Below are positions 1-9,778 of a stretch of DNA of 64,000 nucleotides, piece after piece. The position numbers were made by a program, and so were the translations under genes. Position 1 is the first letter of the stretch, and the number at the start of each line of letters is the position of its first letter. The notes under the pieces were generated by a model. It was not told the DNA's origin. It worked only from the letters and a program-made list of their open reading frames with translations, and did no database searches. The stretch is from Desulfobacteraceae bacterium. GTDB taxonomy: Bacteria > Desulfobacterota > Desulfobacteria > Desulfobacterales > Desulfobacteraceae. Location: positions 1-64,000 of the forward strand of contig JADGFI010000035.1 of NCBI GenBank assembly GCA_016743945.1. Direction: 5' to 3'.

Positions 1-688
1 GAATAAGCGCTTACTAATTCTTCTTTTATTTTTACTAACAGTACCAACGCTGGTGTTCGCTGAAGGGGCCAGCAATTATTATATGGGTGTCAGGTTGGGA
101 GCATCTTTCACGTCATTTAATGACGGGAAATGGAATAGTGATGTTGGTGGTGATGTAACTTACAATTATGATGCGAACAAAGATAACACTGTTTTCGCAG
201 GTGGAATCCTCCTCGGCTATGATTTTGCTGATTTGCCCTTTCGTGCTGAATTGGAATACATTTACCGTACAAATTTTGAGCACGATACGTGCCCTACAAC
301 AGATGGTGCCTGGAATGTTAAAACGAATCTTAGCTCCCAAACAGTTATGCTTAACCTGCTTTATGATTTTAAGAATACAACGGCTTTCACTCCGTTTGTT
401 TTGTTGGGAGTTGGTTTGGCAATTCATAAAACAGACAACACTGTTGAACCGACTGGTTTGGCGCCTGACTATTTAGGGAGAAATGTAACAGAAGCTGAGT
501 TTGCCTGGACAGTGGGGCTGGGAGTGGCATACTCTTTGACTGAAAATTGTGATATTGATCTTGTCTACCGCTACATTGACATGGGAGAAGCGCGTTATGA
601 AAATTATTTTCCCGGATATGATGAGGCAAGTGCTGTCGCAGATATGGATGCTCAAGAATTCTTTTTTGGCGTTCGTTACAAATTTTAG
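1..688 (+). CDS. outer-membrane beta-barrel protein (5' end cut by window edge)
   Basis: The frame is open from the first bases and reads a signal peptide, NKRLLILLLFLLTVPTLVFA, followed by a mature start at EGASNYYMG. Base 1 is a g that could be the last base of an ATG, so only two bases may be missing; the GTG at 53 lies inside the signal peptide and is not the real start. The mature part (about 210 aa) alternates polar and aromatic residues, and it ends in a typical barrel signature with terminal Phe (EFFFGVRYKF). This fits the OmpA-like or opacity-type porin families (small 8-strand barrels). The exact role, such as adhesion or envelope stability, cannot be read from the sequence. Confidence 0.8.
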   Translation, partial: NKRLLILLLFLLTVPTLVFAEGASNYYMGVRLGASFTSFNDGKWNSDVGGDVTYNYDANKDNTVFAGGILLGYDFADLPFRAELEYIYRTNFEHDTCPTTDGAWNVKTNLSSQTVMLNLLYDFKNTTAFTPFVLLGVGLAIHKTDNTVEPTGLAPDYLGRNVTEAEFAWTVGLGVAYSLTENCDIDLVYRYIDMGEARYENYFPGYDEASAVADMDAQEFFFGVRYKF

Positions 689-1229
689 CCGATTTTAACG
701 TAACACGCCTGTTGTTTTAACATCACATGATGATGTGTCTCAAGTGGACGTTTTATCCCTGTTGAATTTTGCGTATTCATACGATACAGCCCTATTTCAG
801 CTTCACCAGGTTTTATGTTTTTCTTAAATTTTTTGTGATCAAGGATTTGTTTTTGCCCCAAAACCAGGATTCCAAAATGCCCCACACCTGAGTTAGGGCG
901 TACCTATCCATTTTGATACTAAAAAAAACGATCAACCTATATACCGGTTAAAAATTTACCAGTTTTTCAGTTTTAATTTTCTTTGATTAATTCCTCTTTC
1001 TATCGCTTGATCCCTCCAATACAAGGATATCAGACTGGAAGCATCGGCAAAAATAATGATGGATACCGGAATACATCACTATTTTTGATGATGCAGCCAG
1101 CCAGGTAGCCCATCAAATTTTTATGATATTCCTGCATAGTGGATTGGGTTAAAATATGGTTGAACATTATTCGGTATGATTTTTGATATTGAAGATTTTC
1201 CGCTAAAAGCTGAAGATTTTTGGTATTAG
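689..1229. other. intergenic stretch without a convincing gene
   Basis: This is AT-rich DNA between the barrel protein and the tRNA. It holds a short hairpin (ACATCA/TGATGT, about 720-736) without a T-run. A weak minus-strand frame (685-885) has no ribosome-binding site or recognisable family. Nothing else stands out. Confidence 0.5.
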
Positions 1230-1306
1230 TGGTACGCCCGGCAGGATTCGAACCTGCGACCTATGGATTCGAAGTCCAGCGCTCTATCCAGCTGAGCTAC
1301 GGGCGC
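1230..1306 (-). tRNA. tRNA-Arg (anticodon TCG)
   Basis: Read on the minus strand, the 77 nt fold as a cloverleaf. The acceptor stem GCGCCCG pairs with CGGGCGT (one G-U), followed by discriminator A and an encoded CCA. The D arm contains AGCTCAGCTGGATAGAGC, the anticodon loop is CTTCGAA (anticodon TCG, reading CGA), and the T arm contains GGTTCGAATCC. The anticodon stem has one mismatch at its outer pair. No integrase or island end is visible next to it. Confidence 0.96.
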
Positions 1307-1421
1307 ACAGATACCATTGAAGTGCGGCTTTAATACCACAAAAAAAAGTTGATTGCAATGATATGTTGTGGTGCAAGTCGATTTAATTCTCGAGTTGAAG
1401 GATCAAACAAAGACCAAGTGA

Positions 1422-1655
1422 TCAAACCGCTTTTTTGCGGTAGTCATATCTGGGAATCTGAAGTTTTGCAGGGCAGTGGATTACCGGACAGGTTCTGATC
1501 AGATCGTTTTTGGGAAGCCGGGGACGTTTTCCCTTAAGGGTCTGCTCTTGAATCCACTCTTTTGCCATTTTTTCAGTCTCAACTTCACCTAACTCCAGTA
1601 TTTTTTTTCCGCAGCAATGAACGTATTCACAATGTAATTCAAATCGATCTGTCAT
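1422..1655 (-). CDS. small cysteine-containing hypothetical protein (77 aa)
   Basis: The frame starts at ATG with AAGGAC about 8 nt upstream, a good ribosome-binding site, so it is probably real. The product is basic and has two Cys groups: C9 with a C14-C15 pair, and a later CPVIHC motif near residue 56. That arrangement could bind a metal ion, but no family was recognised. It lies alone between the tRNA and the tam cluster, on the opposite strand to the latter. Confidence 0.6.
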   Translation of the reverse strand: MTDRFELHCEYVHCCGKKILELGEVETEKMAKEWIQEQTLKGKRPRLPKNDLIRTCPVIHCPAKLQIPRYDYRKKAV

Positions 1656-2208
1656 TCAAATGTCCTTTTTTTAAATTTTCGAACATCATTCAACAAATGA
1701 ACCATAAACCAAGAATTCAGGGCTTGTCAAGCATGTTTTGATTTAGGCATGGGTTATCGGGCTTAAGACCTGAATAGGCTTTAAGCAGCTTGGAGCTCAA
1801 AAAAAATTTCAGATATATTATGGAGATGAAAACTCAGGAGGGCCAATTATGCTTTTCACGCATCACTTCCCAACTTTCAAATACCATAAATCTGAAAGTG
1901 CATCGGATTTGATTCCAAAATTTTTTGCGTGAACTGAAGTCTTGACGGCATTTCTGATAAAGCAAATCGGTAAATTCAAATATCTGATGAGTGTAAAAAG
2001 CAAGTAAATTATACTTTTCTGCTTCTTGATCTGAAGGGATCGTTATTAAAACCTTGAAAAAGTATAATGGTTCACAATAAGAAAAATTAAATTCTCCTTT
2101 GAACCTGTATTAAATTGATCCTCCCGCTTTGATTATCTTTCTTAAATCCTAAGGTAAATCGTTTTCTTTCCTTTCCATTGAGCTGTTTTTCTGGCAAAAT
2201 ATCAGATC
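1656..2208. other. intergenic stretch, probable promoter region of the tam cluster
   Basis: These 550 AT-rich bases hold no open frame with a ribosome-binding site. They separate the minus-strand small gene from the plus-strand membrane/tam cluster, so promoters for both probably lie here. No clear -35/-10 pair was singled out. Confidence 0.4.
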
Positions 2209-2622
2209 GTGGAATTTATAATGAACCTAATGAAGGAACACCAGGCAATTATTGCCATATTGTCAGGGATTTCCGTTGTTGTTTTTGTGGCGAGTATTTT
2301 ATCGGTGCCCTGGATGATCTGTAGGATCCCAACAGACTATTTTTTAGATTCCTATTTTCAAAAGAAAAGACACCAGTCCCTGTTTGTCCGGGGGGCGACG
2401 ATCTTTGTGCGAAATCTACTGGGGGCTGGATTTTTTTTGCTGGGATTTGTTCTTTTATTTATACCGGGTCAGGGGCTTTTAACCATGTTTCTTGGACTGG
2501 TACTCATGGATTTTCCCGGGAAAAAAAAGATGGTAAAACGATTTGTCGGGTTTGAAAATGTTAGGTCCTCCTTGAACTGGATTCGGGAAAAAAAGCAGGT
2601 GCAACCCCTTCGTTTTTTATAG
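2209..2622 (+). CDS. small membrane protein, PGPGW-like
   Basis: This 137-aa protein has two hydrophobic segments. One lies near the N-terminus (IIAILSGISVVVFVASIL) and one in the centre, running into IPGQGLLTMFLGLVLMDFPGKKK. The glycine/proline loop followed by a helix and a basic patch resembles the PGPGW family of small inner-membrane proteins of unknown role. The start shown is GTG; ATG at 2221 or 2230 is equally possible because no strong ribosome-binding site decides. It lies about 50 bp before tamB and probably shares its transcript. Confidence 0.6.
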   Translation: MEFIMNLMKEHQAIIAILSGISVVVFVASILSVPWMICRIPTDYFLDSYFQKKRHQSLFVRGATIFVRNLLGAGFFLLGFVLLFIPGQGLLTMFLGLVLMDFPGKKKMVKRFVGFENVRSSLNWIREKKQVQPLRFL

Positions 2623-2675
2623 TGAGGATAAAGGGGATAGATGCAAATAATGATTTTTAAAAAACCAAGGATCCC

Positions 2676-5600
2676 ATGGGAAAAGAAAAAGGGGATAGTG
2701 GCTTGTTGAATCCGAGGAGCAAAATTATTGTCCTGGTGGGAATGTTTTGTTTCATCATGTCGTTTTTTGTCGGGTCTACCATTTTCATGGAAAGCCAGTA
2801 TGCCCGAAAATCATTATTAACCTTCCTGAATGAAAAAATACCCGGCCATCTTTCCCTTGAAGAGCTGAAAATTGATATTTTTGCCGGGCAGGTTGATATT
2901 GTCGGGATTCAAGTTCAAGGAAAAGACAAACAATTTTTGGCCCGCATGGAAAAACTGAGCCTTAATTTTTCATGGACACGGCTGCTGACGGGTGAAGTCT
3001 GTTTATCTTCGGTTCTCATAGCGTCTCCTGAATTTGATCTTCGTATAGGGGAAGAAGGCTCCCTGAACCTGGTGTCAGCCTTTGTTCCCCCCGATCTGTC
3101 CGGCCCTGAAACCAAGGCCGCCTCTCCTGGATTTCCTTTAAATATTGTAATTAATGAGTTTTTTTTAACCAGAGGAACCCTGGCCTTTTCCCTGCCGGAT
3201 AATAAGGTGGATCTCCTGGTTTCAGGCATGGATATTTCGATTTTCGATTTTAATTTATTTAATGAATCTGCCCGGTTTCGGGGGGGAGTTGAGACAGGGA
3301 GAATTACAACCCAGGGAAGGCCCATTGTGGTGAATTCCTCCCGGATAGAGGCAACTCTTAAGGATGGCGGGTTGTCAGGCCTTGCTATTCAGACCGGCCT
3401 GGGCGGGATTGACATGGAAATCCATGGCAGCATCAAGGATGTTTTGGGGGACCCTTTCTTCGATATTTCCATGGGTTCCAGGGTGGAACTATCCCGGGCA
3501 GCGTGGCTAACAGGCATGGAGGCGTCGGCTTTAAGCGGGGTGGTTGGACTTGACCTGTCCGTTAAAGGAGGCCTTGAAAACCCTGGGGTTAAGATATCCC
3601 TTCATTCCAAAGAGGCTCGGTTCAGGGATTACGCCCTTCAAAATTTCAAGTTCGACTCGATGATGGAGGACTGGCTTTTGACATTGAGGCCCTCGGGGTT
3701 TTCCGCGAAACAGGGAAATTTGTCCCTGGCGGGTGTGATTAACCTGGGCAAGGCATTTCCCAAAGGATTAAAGGGAGCCCTTGAATTGGACGAAATCTCC
3801 TATGATCTGAATGCCGCCCTGGACGCTGACCTGGCTGGGGTGGATTTGTCAGATTTTGCGAAAAAGGGACTTCAAAAGAAAGGCCGGTTGGCCTCCCGGA
3901 TAAATGTTTTTGGCAGGGGGATTGATCCAAAAAAAATAAAGGCAGACATTACAGCACAGTTAAGCGGCACCGGGCTTTGGGTCCAGGGAATGCCGGAACC
4001 AATGGATGCCGACTTCCATGCGGACATTGGTCTGGACATGCTCAACGCCGGGATACAATCCTTTAATTTGACCACACCGGGGATTGTGCTGACGGGTAAT
4101 GGCAGCGTGGATATCCCCGCCAGAAAAATATCCGGTTCTCTTGATCTTGAGGCCGCTGATTTGGGGCTTCTGGACAGGCTTACCCGTGTGCGGGCAAGGG
4201 GAAATATCAAAGTGTCTGCGGAGATTAACGGTCCTTTTTCCGGCCCAACCGCCTCTTTGTCCTTTTTTGCCACAGATCTGGCAATCAATGATATTCTTTT
4301 AGGGAATTTAGCCTTGAATGCAGATCTTAAGCCGACGGGGCGGATTTTTCTTGACACCTTTTCCCTGGAAAATCAGGCTTCTTCTTTCCATGGCCGGGGA
4401 TGGGCGGATTTGTTTGGCCAGACCCCTGGTGATTCCGAAAATTTGATTTATTTGGATCTGGATTTGGAAAATGTGGATCCTGCTGATTTTATGGCCGTCT
4501 CTCCCCTGGGGGGATATTTTAACGGGAAAATTACGGTGGGGGGTAGTCTCAGGGAACCGGTTGCCACGGTTGAAATTGGGGGGCAGAACCTCTCCTTTAA
4601 CCAGAAACGGGGGGGGGGTGCCAGTGTCAAAATGGGGGTTGCCAATGGGGTGGTGGATATAGAAAGGTTTCAATTGGCCCTTGGAAAATCTTTGATAAAA
4701 GGCATTGGCCAGGCCCGGATTTTTGACAAAAACTTTGCCCTGATAAAGGATCCGGATATTCAACTGGCCTTGGCCGGGGCGTCTGTTTTTCTGGAAGATT
4801 TTTTCCCGGACATTTTTGGCCGCCTTTCCCTTGACGGCCAGATCAAGGGACGGCCTTCGAATTTAACGGGTTATTTGAATGTTGACGGTAATTCCCTCGA
4901 AGTTGGCGGAGAGAGGATTGACGGTTTTTCATCAAAAATTGGTATCCAGGGCCAGGTTTTGGAAATTGGCCAAATGGAGATCCAGGTGTCCCCGGGTTCC
5001 ATGATTCGGGCCAAAGGACGGGTGACCCCCCTGGATGAAACCTTTGATATCCGTGTGGATTCTAAAAATTTTGATCTGGCCTGTCTGAACCTGTTTGAAA
5101 AAAATGGGGGAGATGGCGGGCGCTTGTCCCTGGACCTGGTTGCCCGGGGTAGCTTTAAAGATCCGGTGGTGAAAGGCCACTTTGGTATCAGGGAGCTTGT
5201 TCTTTTACAGGAAAAACAGACGCCCATGGATCTTTGGGTTGAATTGAAAAACAGGCACTTGGGGATAAAAGGAAACCTGGGGGCGACCGTGGAGGGGAAT
5301 TATCATTTGGACACCAAGGTGTTTACCGCAACCCTGGATATGGAGGCGCTTAACCTGTCCCCCTATTTCAATCTCATGGGCCAACCCCAATTTTCCGGGG
5401 CAATCACCGGCAGGGTTCGGGCAGAAGGCCGGGCGGACCAGGTGGAGCAGGCCCGGGCAGCTGCTGATTTGTCCCAAATTAGAATCGCCTTTGAAGACAA
5501 GCCTTTTATCCGGGTAAAGGATGCGGACTTTTTCCTTGAGAACCGTCAATACCGCCTTTCTTCCACCCGGATCGACCTGTTGGAAAAAGGCAGCCTCACG

Positions 5601-6917
5601 GTAAAAGGGGATGGGGATCTTAAGGGGGACCTTGATTTTGAGATCCTGGGAAATATTCCCCTGGAAGTTATCAATTCCCTGGTGGAAGAAGTTGAATCGG
5701 CCACAGGCCGGATACAGATGAGCGCTTCCATTAACGGCACCATTGACGCCCCAAGGGTTCAGGCAGATTTTCAATTCAATGGATTGGGAATGGCAGTGGA
5801 TGGACTTGAACAGGTTTTAAAGAACCTGGACGGTCATATCAAACTCACCCCGGACAAAATTGAGATTATTGGCCTTAAGGGATATCTGGACCAGGGTCGT
5901 TTTGACCTCGGGGGCAGTGTGGGGTTAAAAAAGTGGGCAGCAAAAAAAATTGATCTGAAGTTTAACGCCCACCAGCTGAACCTGGCTATCCCTGATGTAA
6001 TGGACTTAAGTTTTAACTGTGGCCTGAACTTTACCGGCACGGACAAGGCATCACAATTGAAAGGCGAGATCATACTTCTCGAGGGCCGATACCACAAGGA
6101 TGTTGAGCTGGACCTCATTGCTGCGGCCACCCGGAAGACAAGGGAGGTGGTCCCCCTTCGGGAAAAATCTCTGCCCCTTTTTTTGCAGACCATAGGTCTG
6201 AATGTCTATATCAGCCGACGGGAGGCGCTGCTGGTGGACAATAATCTGGCCTACCTGGAGGTTAGCCCTGATTTGACGATTAAGGGAACAGCAGCCGCTC
6301 CCCTATTGGCTGGTCGTGCCCAGGTGGATTCCGGTCGTATTAATTTTCAAAAGGTTGAATTTGAAGTTAAAAAAGGGGTCATTGATTTTATTAACCCCTA
6401 TAAAATAGAACCGACCATTGACATTGAAGGGAAAACGGAAATCCGGGACTGGACCATCACCCTGATCGTTTCAGGAACCCCGGACAACCTGGCGTTTAAT
6501 TTTTCTTCCAATCCATCGGAACAGCATGGCGATATCCTCTCATTAATTGCCTTTGGCAAGACCTCAAGGGAGCTTCGGGGGGCAGACAGCGGGGGAACAT
6601 TTGCTCCCGGAGAGATTCTTGCGGGTATGGTGGCCGATTCCCTGGGAAAAGGCTTAAAAGATTCCACCGGTCTGGATTATCTGGAGATCGATACCACGGG
6701 TAAGGATGCCTCAGATTCCAGGGGGGTCGATGTGACCGTTGGAAAGGATTTGTCCCGGCAGATCAGTGTTAAATATGGGGTGGCTGTCAGAAACGGGGAG
6801 ACGGTTCAGCGGGTGACCACCTATTATAAGTTTCTTGAGAATTTATTGATGAGCGGATATCAGGATACGGATGGACAATTTGGCGGTGAACTTAAATACC
6901 GGTTGGAATTCAGATGA
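2676..6917 (+). CDS. tamB: TamB-family translocation and assembly module protein
   Basis: The product has 1413 aa, a normal TamB length (E. coli TamB is about 1260). An N-terminal membrane anchor (about residues 14-37) is followed by over 1200 residues of repeating beta-strand sequence with AsmA-like repeats, ending in the conserved DUF490 C-terminal domain. That domain (about the last 350 residues) contains DITVGKDL-like, KYGVAVRNG and FGGELKYRLEF blocks. In this family the protein spans the periplasm as a hydrophobic groove and works with an outer-membrane TamA/BamA partner in lipid transport or outer-membrane protein insertion. Here that partner follows directly with a 4-bp ATGA overlap. 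The coding sequence contains a run of ten Gs near 4609-4618. Confidence 0.93.
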   Translation: MGKEKGDSGLLNPRSKIIVLVGMFCFIMSFFVGSTIFMESQYARKSLLTFLNEKIPGHLSLEELKIDIFAGQVDIVGIQVQGKDKQFLARMEKLSLNFSWTRLLTGEVCLSSVLIASPEFDLRIGEEGSLNLVSAFVPPDLSGPETKAASPGFPLNIVINEFFLTRGTLAFSLPDNKVDLLVSGMDISIFDFNLFNESARFRGGVETGRITTQGRPIVVNSSRIEATLKDGGLSGLAIQTGLGGIDMEIHGSIKDVLGDPFFDISMGSRVELSRAAWLTGMEASALSGVVGLDLSVKGGLENPGVKISLHSKEARFRDYALQNFKFDSMMEDWLLTLRPSGFSAKQGNLSLAGVINLGKAFPKGLKGALELDEISYDLNAALDADLAGVDLSDFAKKGLQKKGRLASRINVFGRGIDPKKIKADITAQLSGTGLWVQGMPEPMDADFHADIGLDMLNAGIQSFNLTTPGIVLTGNGSVDIPARKISGSLDLEAADLGLLDRLTRVRARGNIKVSAEINGPFSGPTASLSFFATDLAINDILLGNLALNADLKPTGRIFLDTFSLENQASSFHGRGWADLFGQTPGDSENLIYLDLDLENVDPADFMAVSPLGGYFNGKITVGGSLREPVATVEIGGQNLSFNQKRGGGASVKMGVANGVVDIERFQLALGKSLIKGIGQARIFDKNFALIKDPDIQLALAGASVFLEDFFPDIFGRLSLDGQIKGRPSNLTGYLNVDGNSLEVGGERIDGFSSKIGIQGQVLEIGQMEIQVSPGSMIRAKGRVTPLDETFDIRVDSKNFDLACLNLFEKNGGDGGRLSLDLVARGSFKDPVVKGHFGIRELVLLQEKQTPMDLWVELKNRHLGIKGNLGATVEGNYHLDTKVFTATLDMEALNLSPYFNLMGQPQFSGAITGRVRAEGRADQVEQARAAADLSQIRIAFEDKPFIRVKDADFFLENRQYRLSSTRIDLLEKGSLTVKGDGDLKGDLDFEILGNIPLEVINSLVEEVESATGRIQMSASINGTIDAPRVQADFQFNGLGMAVDGLEQVLKNLDGHIKLTPDKIEIIGLKGYLDQGRFDLGGSVGLKKWAAKKIDLKFNAHQLNLAIPDVMDLSFNCGLNFTGTDKASQLKGEIILLEGRYHKDVELDLIAAATRKTREVVPLREKSLPLFLQTIGLNVYISRREALLVDNNLAYLEVSPDLTIKGTAAAPLLAGRAQVDSGRINFQKVEFEVKKGVIDFINPYKIEPTIDIEGKTEIRDWTITLIVSGTPDNLAFNFSSNPSEQHGDILSLIAFGKTSRELRGADSGGTFAPGEILAGMVADSLGKGLKDSTGLDYLEIDTTGKDASDSRGVDVTVGKDLSRQISVKYGVAVRNGETVQRVTTYYKFLENLLMSGYQDTDGQFGGELKYRLEFR

Positions 6918-9772
6918 GAACAGCTTTGATATGTAAACACAACCGGGCGGGTAATTTTAAAATGGCAATGGCATGGGGGCTTCTCCTTTTTTTTTGCTGT
7001 GTTGAATCGGGTTTTAGCAAAAGCTCCGGGGAAAATCCGGACAAAAGGATTGCCCAGATTGATATCCGGATACTTGGGGAAAAAGGGGATACCCGTTTAG
7101 GGGATACCATTGCCAGAAATCTGATTCAGCTTAAAATCGGGGATGTGTATGGTCTTGACCAGATGGCCCAGGCCATTGCCCGTCTTTCTGACTCAAATAT
7201 TTTTAAATCTATTCATGTGCCGGACCCCGTTCATAGGGCCCGGGGGGTTTACATCATTTTTGAACTTGTTCCCTACGGACGAATTAAGGATATCCGGATT
7301 TACAAGGCGTTTCCCCTGTTTGATCGGGAAGTGGTCAATGTTATGACCCTGTATAATGGAGATGCCTTTTTAGAAGAGAGCCTTGGGGAACAATCGAAAC
7401 GGGTGACCACCCTGTTTAAGAAACAAGGATTTATTGATCCCAGGGTCACCCTGTCCGCTCAAAAGGATGAAGCAGATGGGAATTATGTGCTGTCGGTTCA
7501 TATTGACAAAGGGGACTTTCTTCGGGTGAACCGGGTAGAGATCAAAGGAAATGCCCATTTTTCTTCCGCCCGCCTGAAGTTGAGGATCCAAACCTGGAAA
7601 TCCTCGGTTCTGTTTGGCAGTGCCAGACGATTTGTCCAGAAGAGTCTGGATGAGGATGTGAAAAATTTTATTTCATTCTATCGGAAAAAAGGATTTGCCG
7701 ATGTCAGCGTTCGTGCCGAAATCATCCGGGATTTTGCCCAAAAACAGGTGGATGTGATCTTCCATGTTGAAGAAGGGCCCCAATATGAAATTGTGTTTCA
7801 GGGGAATGAAAATTTTTGGGATTATACCCTGAAACGAGAGATGACATTGTCCAAGGACGGAAATAAAAACAATTTTGGTTTGAGGAAAAGTGTTCGCAAT
7901 CTGAAAAAAAAATATGTCAAAAAAGGATATCCGGATGTACGGGTGGTCGGGGTAAAGGAGGCAGACCCGCCAGAGCCCATGGTGAAGCAGGTGACCCTTG
8001 CCATTGATGAAGGCTATCAATACCGTGTTTCCAAAATAGATCTCACGGGAAACCGGACGATTTCAAAAAAAGAAATATTTAAAAGTATTTTGACCCGGGA
8101 ATCAGGCTTTGGAAACCGCGGTATTTATGTTGCCAAAACCCTTGATGAAGATATCAATGCGATTCGGACTCTCTACCTTCGGGAGGGGTTCACCCGGACC
8201 CGGGTTGACAAGGAGGTTCGGGTTCTGGATATTTCGGATTCAGACCCGGATCCGGGCAGGACAAACTGCAAAGAGGTTGCGATTCAACTTGTCATTGATG
8301 AAGGCATTCAGACAAGAGTTGATCTGGTTCAATTTGAGGGGGTGTCCGTCCTGTCCCACGAAGTTGCCCAGGGACTGATTTCTTTGAAGCCAGGGCAGCC
8401 CTTTAGGGGCTATATGATTGAAAATGATGAAAACAGCCTGAAGCAAAAAATTTCAGAATCGGGGTACCCCCATAATAAGGTGGTTGCCACCGAAGAATTC
8501 AGCCCTGACAGGTCCCGGGTTAATCTGACCTATACCATTTGGCAAGGACCATATGTACGTGTTGGGCAGATTTATTATGTGGGAAATTTCAGGACAAAAC
8601 CACAGATTCTTGACACGGAAATGAACCTTTCCACAGGAGATCCTCTCTCCCTGGCAAAACTACTGAAAAGCCGGCGGAATATGATGGATATCAATGCCCT
8701 TGATTCCGTGCGGTTCAGGACCATCGGCCTGAAAGATAATGCCCCGGAGGTGGATATCATTGTTGAGGTTGAAGAAAAAAAAACTTATTTTTTTGAAATG
8801 GGGACCGGGTATGATACCCAACGTCATTTATACCTGGGTTCCGCAGTGGGAGACCATAATTTTTTGGGTCGAAATTTGGACCTTCAACTGGAAGGAGAGA
8901 TCAGCCAGATAGGATATAAGGGGAACATCTCATTATTGGAGCCGCGGTTTTTGAAAACCCGGACCTGGTCAAGTACCCGGGCTTTCGGTGAAGAGCAGGA
9001 AGAATTTAACAAGGATTTTGGCATTAAGTCCTACGGCGTCTCCCAAAATTTTTACCAGCAGTTTTTATCCAGGAACCTGACCATAAACCTGGGGGTGATG
9101 TATGAATCCAGAAAGCAGTACCTGACCCAGGACCGGCCGCTGACCCCGGACGAAGCAGAAGAATATGAGCCGCGGCATATTATTGTGGCCAGCCCGGGAA
9201 TTGTCTACAAGACTATAGATTCCTATGTCAGACCCAAAAAAGGTATCCTTTCCTCTTTTAATGTGGACCTTTCAAACGGGATTGATAATGATTTGGATGA
9301 TTTTATTAAATACCGGCTGGACACAAGGTATTATTATACGCTGTTTGAGCCCCTGGTTCTTGCCCTGCGGGGACGGTACCGGATTATCCAGCCCTATGGA
9401 AGCAGCAAGGATGTGCCCGAGGATCAATTGTTTTTTCTGGGGGGGACGTCAAGCGTTCGGGGCTTTGACGAAAACCTGTTGCGATATGATACAGCCGGCA
9501 AGGCTGTTGGGGGCCGGGAGTCCCTCCTCGGGTCGGTTGAAGCCCGGTATGACCTGGGGTTAAATTTTGAATTTTCTGCCTTTTACGACATTGGATCTAT
9601 CCGGCAGACCCAGGGAAAAGCCGGATCCGAGGAGTTCCGTGATTCCGTCGGCCTTGGGCTCAGATATATGACCCCCATCGGTCCCATCGGGTTCTTGTAT
9701 GGCTGGAAACTTGCCCCTAGGCCCAATGAAAGTGCGGGCAGCTTCCATTTTTCCATGGGGTATACTTTTTGA
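6914..9772 (+). CDS. tamA: BamA/TamA-family outer-membrane assembly protein with about seven POTRA domains
   Basis: This 952-aa protein starts inside the tamB stop (ATGA). ATG at 6962, giving a better-shaped signal peptide (MAMAWGLLLFFCCVESGFS), is an alternative start. After the signal I count about seven POTRA-like repeats up to about residue 620. Each has a beta-alpha-alpha-beta-beta pattern and a G-N or G-D turn, for example VEIKGNAHF, IDLTGNRTI and IYYVGNFRT. A C-terminal 16-strand barrel follows, with the conserved GGTSSVRGF motif and terminal Phe. TamA usually has three POTRA repeats and BamA five, so this is a long member. Pairing with tamB points to a TamA role, but by sequence it could equally be a BamA paralogue. 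Confidence 0.88.
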   Translation: MRTALICKHNRAGNFKMAMAWGLLLFFCCVESGFSKSSGENPDKRIAQIDIRILGEKGDTRLGDTIARNLIQLKIGDVYGLDQMAQAIARLSDSNIFKSIHVPDPVHRARGVYIIFELVPYGRIKDIRIYKAFPLFDREVVNVMTLYNGDAFLEESLGEQSKRVTTLFKKQGFIDPRVTLSAQKDEADGNYVLSVHIDKGDFLRVNRVEIKGNAHFSSARLKLRIQTWKSSVLFGSARRFVQKSLDEDVKNFISFYRKKGFADVSVRAEIIRDFAQKQVDVIFHVEEGPQYEIVFQGNENFWDYTLKREMTLSKDGNKNNFGLRKSVRNLKKKYVKKGYPDVRVVGVKEADPPEPMVKQVTLAIDEGYQYRVSKIDLTGNRTISKKEIFKSILTRESGFGNRGIYVAKTLDEDINAIRTLYLREGFTRTRVDKEVRVLDISDSDPDPGRTNCKEVAIQLVIDEGIQTRVDLVQFEGVSVLSHEVAQGLISLKPGQPFRGYMIENDENSLKQKISESGYPHNKVVATEEFSPDRSRVNLTYTIWQGPYVRVGQIYYVGNFRTKPQILDTEMNLSTGDPLSLAKLLKSRRNMMDINALDSVRFRTIGLKDNAPEVDIIVEVEEKKTYFFEMGTGYDTQRHLYLGSAVGDHNFLGRNLDLQLEGEISQIGYKGNISLLEPRFLKTRTWSSTRAFGEEQEEFNKDFGIKSYGVSQNFYQQFLSRNLTINLGVMYESRKQYLTQDRPLTPDEAEEYEPRHIIVASPGIVYKTIDSYVRPKKGILSSFNVDLSNGIDNDLDDFIKYRLDTRYYYTLFEPLVLALRGRYRIIQPYGSSKDVPEDQLFFLGGTSSVRGFDENLLRYDTAGKAVGGRESLLGSVEARYDLGLNFEFSAFYDIGSIRQTQGKAGSEEFRDSVGLGLRYMTPIGPIGFLYGWKLAPRPNESAGSFHFSMGYTF

Positions 9773-9778
9773 TTTGTG

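Noticed and set aside
685-885. Minus-strand 66-codon frame with a plausible-looking sequence
   Set aside because: GTG start, no ribosome-binding site and no recognisable family; stop just upstream.
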